This document shows, in pieces, positions 50,457 to 60,900 of a stretch of DNA of 64,000 bases. The notes under the pieces were generated by a model. It was not told the origin of the DNA and ran no database searches. It was given only the letters and a program-made list of their open reading frames with translations. Position numbers and translations under genes: made by a program. The DNA comes from Balanoglossus misakiensis (lineage: Eukaryota; Hemichordata), in contig CM082576.2 of assembly GCA_040954595.2 (NCBI GenBank), positions 17,484,001 to 17,548,000 of the forward strand, in the 5' to 3' direction. Numbering within the stretch: the stretch's first letter is position 1; the number at the start of each line of letters is the position of its first letter.

Positions 50457-51637
50457 AAAGACTGCTTGAATTTCTGCGATTATTAAGCCAACGGAAGCTT
50501 CACTAACACATAGGCGTACACACAGAGCACGCGGCACGATAATTTGTGTGCGTGGCTAGCTGATTGACCGACCCTATCTTACAATTTATATGGGAGAGAG
50601 CGGTTTTGTCTTGTTATATCCTGCAAAAAGTGACCATCGGTGGAGAAATAATGCATGACGTGATAATTTGTGTGTGGCCGATCGACCGTCCCTGTCTTTG
50701 TACGTATGTTATGCAAAACACAGTGTTCGAAAAACGCCTGTCCGTCCGACAGTCCGAGGCTGGTTGTTTTTCCCACCACTGAGACTGGTAGAAAAAAGTG
50801 ACAGGTTGAATATTTAGGCCTAGCGTAGAGTTGACTTGTTTGCCGTATCATATAGACGTATACGTGACCCCATCGTGACCCTGGCTGTCCGGGATAGCAC
50901 CACCAACGATATCTTTTAGACCATCTTCTGTTCCTTAGGCCCCTAATTGCAATTAATTACCGTCCCTGTCGTATATAGGAGAGAAAGGGTTTGTCTTGGT
51001 ATGTTATGCAAAACACTTGAATGATGAATTTATAAAAGAAAGAAATTGACGTTTATGACATCATTCAGACTAGACGTAACCGACCCCAAAAGGTCCCAAT
51101 GGTATATTAACATCATATACCAAATTGGACTTAAAAAGCCAAAAATTGAAAGCTGTTTGAATTTCTGCGACTATTAACCCAAAGGAAGCTTTAGCCTACT
51201 AACACACACACAGCACGAGAACGAACGGTTTGTCTTGCTAAAATAGATGTTCTGCAAAATAAAATTAAACAACTTGAATGATTATGGAATTAAGGTAGTT
51301 AGAGAAAACATGAATTTAAAGAAAAAAAGAAAAAAAATCTGAAGATAATTTAGGCCTAATAGGAAAGTTTAAAAACAACAAAAAACAACTGCTTGAATTT
51401 CTGCGACAATAAACTCAACGTAAGCCAACACTACTCACTCCGAGCCCGACCTGGTAATTTGTATCGACCGACTATAGCTTAGGCCTATACGGGAGAGAAC
51501 GGTTTATGAACTTATGTTCTACAAAAATGATCATGAAATTAAAGAATTTGGGGGAAAAAATTAAAAAATGGACGTTTACGACGACAAAAAAGAAGCATTT
51601 TTAATGCAAAAGTTACGAAAAAAGAAAAATTGAATTC

Positions 51638-51757
51638 AAGCCTACGGCACGTGGTATTCCCAGGCGGTCACCCATCCAAGTACTAACCACGCCCAACGCA
51701 GCTTAACTTCGGTGATCGGACGAGAACCGGTGTATTCGACGTGGTATGGCCGTAGGC
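51638..51757 (-). rRNA. 5S ribosomal RNA, copy 29
   Basis: Consensus sequence. Hybrid A/B spacer like copy 22, with the ATACCAATTGG marker of copies 10 and 15. This is the extra unit that separates the two halves of the long duplicated block. Unit length 1306. Confidence 0.97.
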
Positions 51758-52943
51758 AAAGACTGCTTGAATTTCTGCGATTATTAAGCCAACGGAAGCT
51801 TCACTAACACATAGGCGTACACACAGAGCACGCGGCACGATAATTTGTGTGCGTGGCTAGCTGATTGACCGACCCTATCTTACAATTTATATGGGAGAGA
51901 GCGGTTTTGTCTTGTTATATCCTGCAAAAAGTGACCATCGGTGGAGAAATAATGCATGACGTGATAACTTGTGTGTGGCCGATCGACCGTCCCTGTCTTT
52001 GTGTACACGTATGTTATGCAAAACACAGTGTTCGAAAAACGCCTGTCCGTCCGACAGTCCGAGGCTGGTTGTTTTTCCCACCACTGAGACTGGTAGAAAA
52101 AAGTGACCAGGTTGAATATTTAGGCCTAGCGTAGAGTTGACTTGTTTGCGGTATCATATAGACGTATACGTGACCCCATCGTGACCCTGGCTGTCCGGGA
52201 TAGCACCACCAACGATATCTTTTAGACCATCTTCTGTTCCTTAGGCCCCTAATTGCAATTAATTACCGTCCCTATCGTATATAGGAGAGAAAGGGTTTGT
52301 CTTGGTATGTTATGCAAAACACTTGAATGATGAATTTATAAAAGAAAGAAATTGACGTTTATGACATCATTCAGACTAGACGTAACCGACCCCAAAAGGT
52401 CCCAATGGTATATTAACATCATATACCAATTGGACTTAAAAAGCCAAAAATTGAAAGCTGTTTGAATTTCTGCGACTATTAACCCAAAGGAAGCTTTAGC
52501 CTACTAACACACACACAGCACGAGAACGAACGGTTTGTCTTGCTAAAATAGATGTTCTGCAAAATAAAATTAAACAACTTGAATGATTATGGAATTAAGG
52601 TAGTTAGAGAAAACATGAATTTAAAGAAAAAAAGAAAAAAAATGTGAAGATTATTTAGGCCTAATAGGAAAGTTTAAAAACAACAAAATGAAGACTGCTT
52701 GAATTTCTGCGACAATAAACTCAACGTAAGCCAACACTACTCACTCCGAGCCCGACCTGGTAATTTGTATCGACCGACTATAGCTTAGGCCTATACGGGA
52801 GAGAACGGTTTATGAACTTATGTTCTACAAAAATGATCATGAAATTAAAGAATTTGGGGAAAAAAATTAAAAAATGGACGTTTACGACGACAAAAAAGAA
52901 GCATTTTTAATGCAAAAGTTACGAAAAAAGAAAAATTGAATTC

Positions 52944-53063
52944 AAGCCTACGGCACGTGGTATTCCCAGGCGGTCACCCATCCAAGTACTAACCACGCCC
53001 AACGCAGCTTAACTTCGGTGATCGGACGAGAACCGGTGTATTCGACGTGGTATGGCCGTAGGC
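52944..53063 (-). rRNA. 5S ribosomal RNA, copy 30
   Basis: Consensus sequence. Spacer matches copy 11 (GAGGTTGG, TATATAGG, AATTAAAAAATTGAATG). Unit length 1301. Confidence 0.97.
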
Positions 53064-54244
53064 AAAGACTGCTTGAATTTCTGCGATTATTAAGCCAACG
53101 GAAGCTTCACTAACACATAGGCGTACACACAGAGCATGCGGCACGATAATTTGTGTGCGTGGCTAGCTGATTGACCGACCCTATCTTACAATTTATATGG
53201 GAGAGAGCGGTTTTGTCTTGTTATATCCTGCAAAAAGTGACCATCGGTGGAGAAATAATGCATGACGTGATAATTTGTGTATGGCCGATCGACCGTCCCT
53301 GTCTTTGTACGTATGTTATGCAAAACACAGTGTTCGAAAAACGCCTGTCCGTCCGACAGTCCGAGGTTGGTTGTTTTTCCCACCACTGAGACTGGTAGAA
53401 AAAAGTGACCAGGTTGAATATTTAGGCCTAGCGTAGAGTTGACTTGTTTGCGGTATCATATAGACGTATACGTGACCCCATCGTGACCCTGGCTGTCCGG
53501 GATAGCACCACCAACGATATCTTTTAGACCATCTTCTGTTCCTTAGGCCCCTAATTGCAATTAATTACCGTCCCTATCGTATATAGGAGAGAAAGGGTTT
53601 GTCTTGGTATGTTATGCAAAACACTTGAATGATGAATTTATAAAAGAAAGAAATTGACGTTTATGACATCATTCAGACTAGACGTAACCGACCCCAAAAG
53701 GTCCCAATGGTATATTAACATCATATACCAAATTGGACTTAAAAAGCCAAAAATTGAAAGCTGTTTGAATTTCTGCGACTATTAACCCAAAGGAAGCTTT
53801 AGCCTACTAACACACACACAGCACGAGAACGAACGGGTTTGTCTTGCTAAAATAGATGTTCTGCAAAATAAAATTAAAAAATTGAATGATTATGGAATTA
53901 AGGTAGTTAGAGAAAACATGAATTTAAAGAAAAAAGAAAAAAAATGTGAAGATTATTTAGGCCTAATAGGAAAGTTTAAAAACAACAAAAAACAACTGCT
54001 TGAATTTCTGCGACAATAAACTCAACGTAAGCCAACACTACTCACTCCGAGCCCGACCTGGTAATTTGTATCGACCGACTATAGCTTAGGCCTATACGGG
54101 AGAGAACGGTTTATGAACTTATGTTCTACAAAAATGATCATGAAATTAAAGAATTTGGGGAAAAAAATTAAAAAATGGACGTTTACGACGACAAAAAAGA
54201 AGCATTTTTAATGCAAAAGTTACGAATTAAGAAAAATTGAATTC

Positions 54245-54364
54245 AAGCCTACGGCACGTGGTATTCCCAGGCGGTCACCCATCCAAGTACTAACCACGCC
54301 CAACGCAGCTTAACTTCGGTGATCGGACGAGAACCGGTGTATTCGACGTGGTATGGCCGTAGGC
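54245..54364 (-). rRNA. 5S ribosomal RNA, copy 31
   Basis: Consensus sequence with the 3-base-shortened upstream box. The distal T6 terminator run is interrupted, while the proximal T5 remains. Spacer has GTCTTCGTATG as in copy 12. Unit length 1303. Confidence 0.96.
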
Positions 54365-55547
54365 AAAGACTGCTTGAATTTCTGCGATTAAGCCAACGGA
54401 AGCTTCACTAACACATAGGCGTACACACAGAGCACGCGGCACGATAATTTGTGTGCGTGGCTAGCTGATTGACCGACCCTATCTTACAATTTATATGGGA
54501 GAGAGCGGTTTTGTCTTGTTATATCCTGCAAAAAGTGACCATCGGTGGAGAAATAATGCATGACGTGATAATTTGTGTGTGGCCGATCGACCGTCCCTGT
54601 CTTTGTACGTATGTTATGCAAAACACAGTGTTCGAAAAACGCCTGTCCGTCCGACAGTCCGAGGCTGGTTGTTTTTCCCACCACTGAGACTGGTAGAAAA
54701 AAGTGACCAGGTTGAATATTTAGGCCTAGCGTAGAGTTGACTTGTTTGCGGTATCATATAGACGTATACGTGACCCCATCGTGACCCTGGCTGTCCGGGA
54801 TAGCACCACCAACGATATCTTTTAGACCATCTTCTGTTCCTTAGGCCCCTAATTGCAATTAATTACCGTCCCTATCGTATATTGGAGAGAAAAGGTTTGT
54901 CTTCGTATGTTATGCAAAACACTTGAATGATGAATTTAAAAAAGAAAGAAATTGACGTTTATGACATCATTCAGACTAGACGTAACCGACCCCAAAAGGT
55001 CCCAATGGTATATTAACATCATACACCAAATTGGACTTAAAAAGCCAAAAATTGAAAGCTGTTTGAATTTCTGCGACTATTAACCCAAAGGAAGCTTTAG
55101 CCTACTAACACACACACAGCACGAGAACGAACGGGTTTGTCTTGCTAAAATAGATGTTCTGCAAAATAAAATTAAAAAAAATTGAATGATTATGGAATTA
55201 AGGTAGTTAGAGAAAACATGAATTTAAAGAAAAAAAAGAAAAAAAATGTGAAGATTATTTAGGCCTAATAGGAAAGTTTAAAAACAACAAAATGAAGACT
55301 GCTTGAATTTCTGCGACAATAAACTCAACGTAAGCCAACACTACTCACTCCGAGCCCGACCTGGTAATTTGTATCGACCGACTATAGCTTAGGCCTATAC
55401 GGGAGAGAACGGTTTATGAACTTATGTTCTACAAAAATGATCATGAAATTAAAGAATTTGGGGAAAAAAATTAAAAAATGGACGTTTACGACGACAAAAA
55501 AGAAGCATTTTTAATGCAAAAGTTACGAAAAAAGAAAAATTGAATTC

Positions 55548-55667
55548 AAGCCTACGGCACGTGGTATTCCCAGGCGGTCACCAATCCAAGTACTAACCAC
55601 GCCCAACGCAGCTTAACTTCGGTGATCGGACGAGAACCGGTGTATTCGACGTGGTATGGCCGTAGGC
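55548..55667 (-). rRNA. 5S ribosomal RNA, copy 32 (G85U variant)
   Basis: G85 to U inside the C box / TFIIIA-binding region, in an otherwise invariant GGAUGGGUGACC stretch. Possibly a weak or silent copy. Type B spacer with CAGAGTTCG. Unit length 1307. Confidence 0.93.
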
Positions 55668-56854
55668 AAAGACTGCTTGAATTTATGCGATTATTAAGCC
55701 AACGGAAGCTTCACTAACACATAGGCGTACACACAGAGCACGCGGCACGATAATTTGTGTGCGTGGCCAGCTGATTGACCGACCCTATCTTACAATTTGT
55801 ATGGGAGAGAGCGGTTTTGTCTTGTTATATCCTGCAAAAAGTGACCATCGGTGGAGAAATAATGCATGACGTGATAACTTGTGTGTGGCCGATCGACCGT
55901 CCCTGTCTTTGTGTACACGTATGTTATGCAAAACACAGAGTTCGAAAAACGCCTGTCCGTCCGACAGTCCGAGGCTGGTTGTTTTTCCCACCACTGAGAC
56001 TGGTAGAAAAAAGTGACCAGGTTGAATATTTAGGCCTAGCGTAGAGTTGACTTGTTTTCGGTATCATATAGACGTATACGTGACCCCATCGTGACCCTGG
56101 CTGTCCGGGATAGCACCACCAACGATATCTTTTAGACCATCTTCTGTTCCTTAGGCCCCTAATTGCAATTAATTACCGTCCTTATCGTATATTGGAGAGA
56201 AAGGGTTTGTCTTGGTATGTTATGCAAAACACTTGAATGATGAATTTATAAAAGAAAGAAATTGACGTTTATGACATCATTCAGACTAGACGTAACCGAC
56301 CCCAAAAGGTCCCAATGGTATATTAACATCATATACCAAATTGGACTTAAAAAGCCAAAAATTGAAAGCTGTTTGAATTTCTGCGACTATTAACCCAAAG
56401 GAAGCTTTAGCCTACTAATACACACACAGCACGAGAACGAACGGTTTGTCTTGCTAAAATAGATGTTCTGCAAAATAAAATTAAACAACTTGAATGATTA
56501 TGGAATTAAGGTAGTTAGAGAAAACATGAATTTAAAGAAAAAAAGAAAAAAAATGTGAAGATTATTTAGGCCTAATAGGAAAGTTTAAAAACAACAAAAT
56601 GAAGACTGCTTGAATTTCTGCGACAATAAACTCAACGTAAGCCAACACTACTCACTCCGAGCCCGACCTGGTAATTTGTATCGACCGACTATAGCTTAGG
56701 CCTATACGGGAGAGAACGGTTTATGAACTTATGTTCTACAAAAATGATCATGAAATTAAAGAATTTGGGGAAAAAAATTAAAAAATGGACGTTTACGACG
56801 ACAAAAAAGAAGCATTTTTAATGCAAAAGTTACGAAAAAAGAAAAATTGAATTC

Positions 56855-56974
56855 AAGCCTACGGCACGTGGTATTCCCAGGCGGTCACCCATCCAAGTAC
56901 TAACCACGCCCAACGCAGCTTAACTTCGGTGATCGGACGAGAACCGGTGTATTCGACGTGGTATGGCCGTAGGC
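56855..56974 (-). rRNA. 5S ribosomal RNA, copy 33
   Basis: Consensus sequence. Type A spacer runs 683 bp past the gene to 57657, where the BEL/Pao element is inserted. Because the gene reads leftward, the insertion is about 680 bp upstream of it and leaves the promoter and terminator intact. Confidence 0.97.
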
Positions 56975-57652
56975 AAAGACTGCTTGAATTTCTGCGATTA
57001 TTAAGCCAACGGAAGCTTCACTAACACATAGGCGTACACACAGAGCACGCGGCACGATAATTTGTGTGCGTGGCTAGCTGATTGACCGACCCTATCTTAC
57101 AATTTATATGGGAGAGAGCGGTTTTGTCTTGTTATATCCTGCAAAAAGTGACCATCGGTGGAGAAATAATGCATGACGTGATAATTTGTGTGTGGCCGAT
57201 CGACCGTCCCTGTCTTTGTACGTATGTTATGCAAAACACAGTGTTCGAAAAACGCCTGTCCGTCCGACAGTCCGAGGCTGGTTGTTTTTCCCACCACTGA
57301 GACTGGTAGAAAAAAGTGACCAGGTTGAATATTTAGGCCTAGCGTAGAGTTGACTTGTTTGCGGTATCATATAGACGTATACGTGACCCCATCGTGACCC
57401 TGGCTGTCCGGGATAGCACCACCAACGATATCTTTTAGACCATCTTCTGTTCCTTAGGCCCCTAATTGCAATTAATTACCGTCCCTATCGTATATTGGAG
57501 AGAAAGGGTTTGTCTTGGTATGTTATGCAAAACACTTGAATGATGAATTTATAAAAGAAAGAAATTGACGTTTATGACATCATTCAGACTAGACGTAACC
57601 GACCCCAAAAGGTCCCAATGGTATATTAACATCATATACCAAATTGGACTTA

Positions 57653-57657
57653 AAAAG
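57653..57657. other. Target-site duplication, left (AAAAG)
   Basis: AAAAG precedes the 5' LTR and recurs after the 3' LTR at 63972-63976. The uninterrupted spacer of other units has it once (CTTAAAAAGCCAAAAATTG). Five bases is usual for BEL/Pao. Confidence 0.92.
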
Positions 57658-57944
57658 TGTCGGAGACCACACACGGCATATTATAGACTCCGCCCACGAT
57701 TTGTCTGTCAGACATGTAATCTTCATCAGACATGTAATTCCTTATTTACTACCCGTGTGACGCCGGTCACCAAACCTATTGTACCAGGTGTGAATGCCAA
57801 AGTTCACCACACGGTATATAAACCGCAGAGTTTGTGACAATAAACTAGACTTGAATTTGGTATTGAAACTCACGCATCTCGTCTCACTTCCCGGCCATTC
57901 GTCCCTCTCCACTCCCTGAACCCCTCTCAAGTGTACGCCGTACA
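57658..57944 (+). repeat. 5' LTR
   Basis: 287 bp, starting TGTCGG and ending TACA (TG...CA ends). It contains a TATATAAA box (57815-57822) and AATAAA (57839-57844), and a direct repeat of CAGACATGTAAT in the 5' third. The close spacing of TATA and AATAAA implies that transcription starts near 57845 and that the R region is very short. Confidence 0.96.
57815..57822 (+). promoter_or_regulatory. LTR TATA box
   Basis: TATATAAA in the 5' LTR. It would place the start of the retroelement transcript around 57845. The same site is at 63842-63849 in the 3' LTR. Confidence 0.7.
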
Positions 57945-57949
57945 TTTTA

Positions 57950-57967
57950 TGGTGCCGAGACCAGGAT
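57950..57967 (+). other. Primer-binding site (tRNA-His-like)
   Basis: TGGTGCCGAGACCAGGAT starts 5 bases after the LTR. The first eight bases fit the 3' end of a eukaryotic tRNA-His (…CGGCACCA), and the rest agrees with three mismatches by my recollection of that tRNA. The Gag-Pol ATG (57966) overlaps the last two bases. Confidence 0.6.
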
Positions 57968-60900
57968 GGAGAAGGACAAGCGTAGCAGAAGGGGCCACCG
58001 CAGTCAGATGACGAAACTCATTGTCAAGGCGGGAAACATCACCTCGACCGAGACACCGCTGGAAAAGGACCAACTCGCGGTCCTGGAAGCGACCCTTGAC
58101 AATATCACCGAGAGGCTAGAACAGCTCAAAGTTCTCGACGAAAGGATTCTCGACGAGGTCGATGATGACAATTTCGACGAAGAGTACGCAGCGGCCGACG
58201 ACTACCGCATAGAAATCTACGACCAGCTGGTGAAGTTTAAGAAGTTTTTACAAGAACAGTCTTCACCACCATCAAACCAGGCCGGTCCACCCCTAGGAAG
58301 CAGCCAAGTAAGTCTATCTTCTGTATCGAGTCAGCCGTCTAGAAAGGTAAATCTACCGAAGCTGACACTAGCCCCATTTACCGGGGACGTTCTCACCTGG
58401 CAAAGCTTCAGGGATGGGTTTGACGCTGCCGTCCACGACGACACGAGTATAGACGATGTCCAAAAATTCCAATATTTGAGGGCACATCTTCGTGGCGAAG
58501 CAGCGCGCAAAATCCAGAACTTGCCGTTGACTAGAGATCACTACCACGAAGCATTAGATTTGCTGACCAAGAGCTATGGCCGACCACAAAAAATCATAAG
58601 TGCATATATGAAGGCACTGTGGCAGCTTGAAAAACCGACTGGAACACTGAACAGTATGATAATTTTTCATGACAACATGGAAAGTTACATACGAGGGCTA
58701 AATGCTCTCGGCAAATCCGACGACAACTTCGGAGATCTGCTGATTCCAATCATCCTCGAGAAACTACCGGCCAATATACGAAGACAAATCTCTAGAGATC
58801 AAGGTGAAGAAGAGTGGACGTTGAAAGGTCTGAGAGAAGCGATTCGACGCGAAATCGAAGCTGATAGAGCCGGTCAACCGACCGAAGACCTCGACATCCA
58901 CACCGAGCATCTTCCAGCCACTGCCGCGTTTGTCACAACGACCCACCAGAAACCCATGAGACCAGCACAGTGTGCATTCTGCAAGAGAAGCGGTCATAGA
59001 CCTACGGAATGTCAGGTGGTTACCGACAAACGCAGACGACTTGAAATCGTCAAAAGGGACAGACTCTGTTACAACTGCCTCGGCAATCATCGCGTTTCAG
59101 ACTGTAAATCCAAGTTCAAGTGTCAAGTCTGTAAACGCAAACACCACACTACGATTTGTATGGTAGAGATGTCAAGGCAGCCAGCGACACCGAGGGAAGA
59201 TGTCCACACATTCGTGTCATCCGATACCAGCCAGAAGTCTCCGGTGCTCCTGAAGACTGCAGTAGCGGACGTCAGCGCCAAGGGTTCCAGAGCATCAGAA
59301 CCAGCGACGCTGTTGTTCGACGACGGTTCCCAAAGAACTTTCATCACTGAACGTACGGCGAGAACGATCGGCATCAACGTCGACAGGTGCGAATCCGAAG
59401 TGATCAACGTATCTACACTTGGGGCGAAATCTACTGGATTGCGGTCTCTGAAGGTTACAGACGTGACGGTAATTATACCCAATAATTCTAATGTCAGTAT
59501 ACGTGCGTTGATTGTTCCTCAAATCACAACACCATTGAGAAATTATTTCCAACCGAGTGTTAGTCTTGCCAGATTGCCATATTTGCAAGGTTTAGAGTTA
59601 GCTCATCCTGTGTCTGATATTCATGATTTTGAGATTTCCATTTTAGTAGGGGCTGACTTCTACTATTCCTTTGTGGGTGATCATATTGTTCGTGGCAAGG
59701 GACCAACGGCCGTGTCTTCCAAATTGGGATATTTGCTATCTGGGCCCCTGTTGTCGCAAAGTGCGAATCCCTGCCCCGCCTCCACTGTAATGCATGTCGC
59801 CACGCACACCTCAAATGAGGATCACCTCCTCCAAAAGTTTTGGGATGTAGAAAGTATCGGCATAACCGATGCTACAAATCATGGCCTTGAAACTACCTAT
59901 GATAGTTTCACTCAAACACACCTTCGCCAACAAAACGGTCGCTATGTTTCTAAACTTCCGTGGCGCCAAGATCACGCCCCGCTCCCAACAAACCAGGATA
60001 TCTGCGAAAAGCGAACGCGCTCTATGGTACGACGATTGTCACCAGAAACACGACAGGTATACAATAAACTCATCAACGACCAGTTAGCGCGCGGCTTTAT
60101 TGAACCAGTCTCCAATGACGATGTGAATTCTGGCCATTATTTACCACATCATCCCGTGAAGAAAAACTCAGAAACCACGCCGATAAGAATAGTATACGAC
60201 TGCAGTTGCAAAACCGCAAACAACCCTAGTTTGAACGACTGTTTAGATACGGGACCTTCGCTACTCAATGACCTCGCATCGATTCTACTTCGCTTCCGCA
60301 TGCACAAATTTGGCGTTTCCGCGGACATCGAGAAAGCGTTTTTACAAGTAGGTCTTCACGAGTCCGACCGCGATTTCACCAAATTCATGTGGCTGTCCGA
60401 CCCGCGAGATCCAAACAGCCCGTTCACTGTTTACCGCTTCAAAGTCGTTCTCTTCGGCGCGGCATGTTCGCCTTTCATTCTGAACGCAACCGTTAAGTTC
60501 CACTTAGAAAGTGACGGCTCCGAAACAGCCACTGATTTGAGTAGAAATATCTACGTTGATAATGTTCTGAGTGGCCGTGACTCAGAAACAGAGCTCGTTG
60601 GTTATCACACCGAAACCGTGAATCTCATGAAATCGAGCGGCTTCAACCTTCGAGAATGGGCAACCAATTCCGCAGAATTGAAAGAAATTGTCACGAACGC
60701 GAATATAGCTTGCTCCGATAGTATCGCCAACGTTCTCGGTCTTCGCTGGGATACAGATTCTGATTTACTCGGGTACCCAAATAAGGTCGCGAACCATTCA
60801 ACAGATAACGACCCACTTGTGACTAAGCGGGAGGTCGTAAGCGCGACAGCTAGTTTGTACGATCCCCTGGGATTCATTACACCCGTGCATATCAACGCGA

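Larger units (their letters stand above)
14293..57657 (-). repeat. 5S rDNA tandem array (33 genes, ~1.30-kb units)
   Basis: Thirty-three 120-bp 5S genes, all on the minus strand, recur every 1285-1307 bp, with two exceptions (1375 and 1989 bp). Spacers are about 1.18 kb and nearly identical. Type A has TTTGTACGTATG, and type B has TTTGTGTACACGTATG with several linked changes. Spacers also carry shared point markers, so individual units can be tracked. Short frames of 60-95 codons on both strands recur in each spacer only because the spacers are near-copies. They overlap one another, change with 3- or 4-base indels and carry no domain. Confidence 0.97.
46432..57657. repeat. Higher-order repeat, blocks 3 and 4 (5S copies 25-33)
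   Basis: Copies 25-28 and 30-33 repeat the same four-unit order, with one extra hybrid unit (29) between them. Rare markers pair this region with copies 7-14: TATTAATATC (9 and 27), ATCTGAAGATAATTT (10 and 28), GTCTTCGTATG (12 and 31). Confidence 0.85.

Noticed and set aside
14637-57300. A conserved 66-95-codon reading frame on each strand in every 5S spacer
   Set aside because: The frames overlap antisense, shift with a 4-base indel between spacer types, lack any domain, and are similar only because the spacers are near-identical. Repetition, not selection on protein, explains them.
14293-57657. CRISPR-like regular array
   Set aside because: The repeat period is 1.3 kb, the conserved element is a 5S rRNA gene, and the intervening sequence is also repeated. 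None of the CRISPR features fit.
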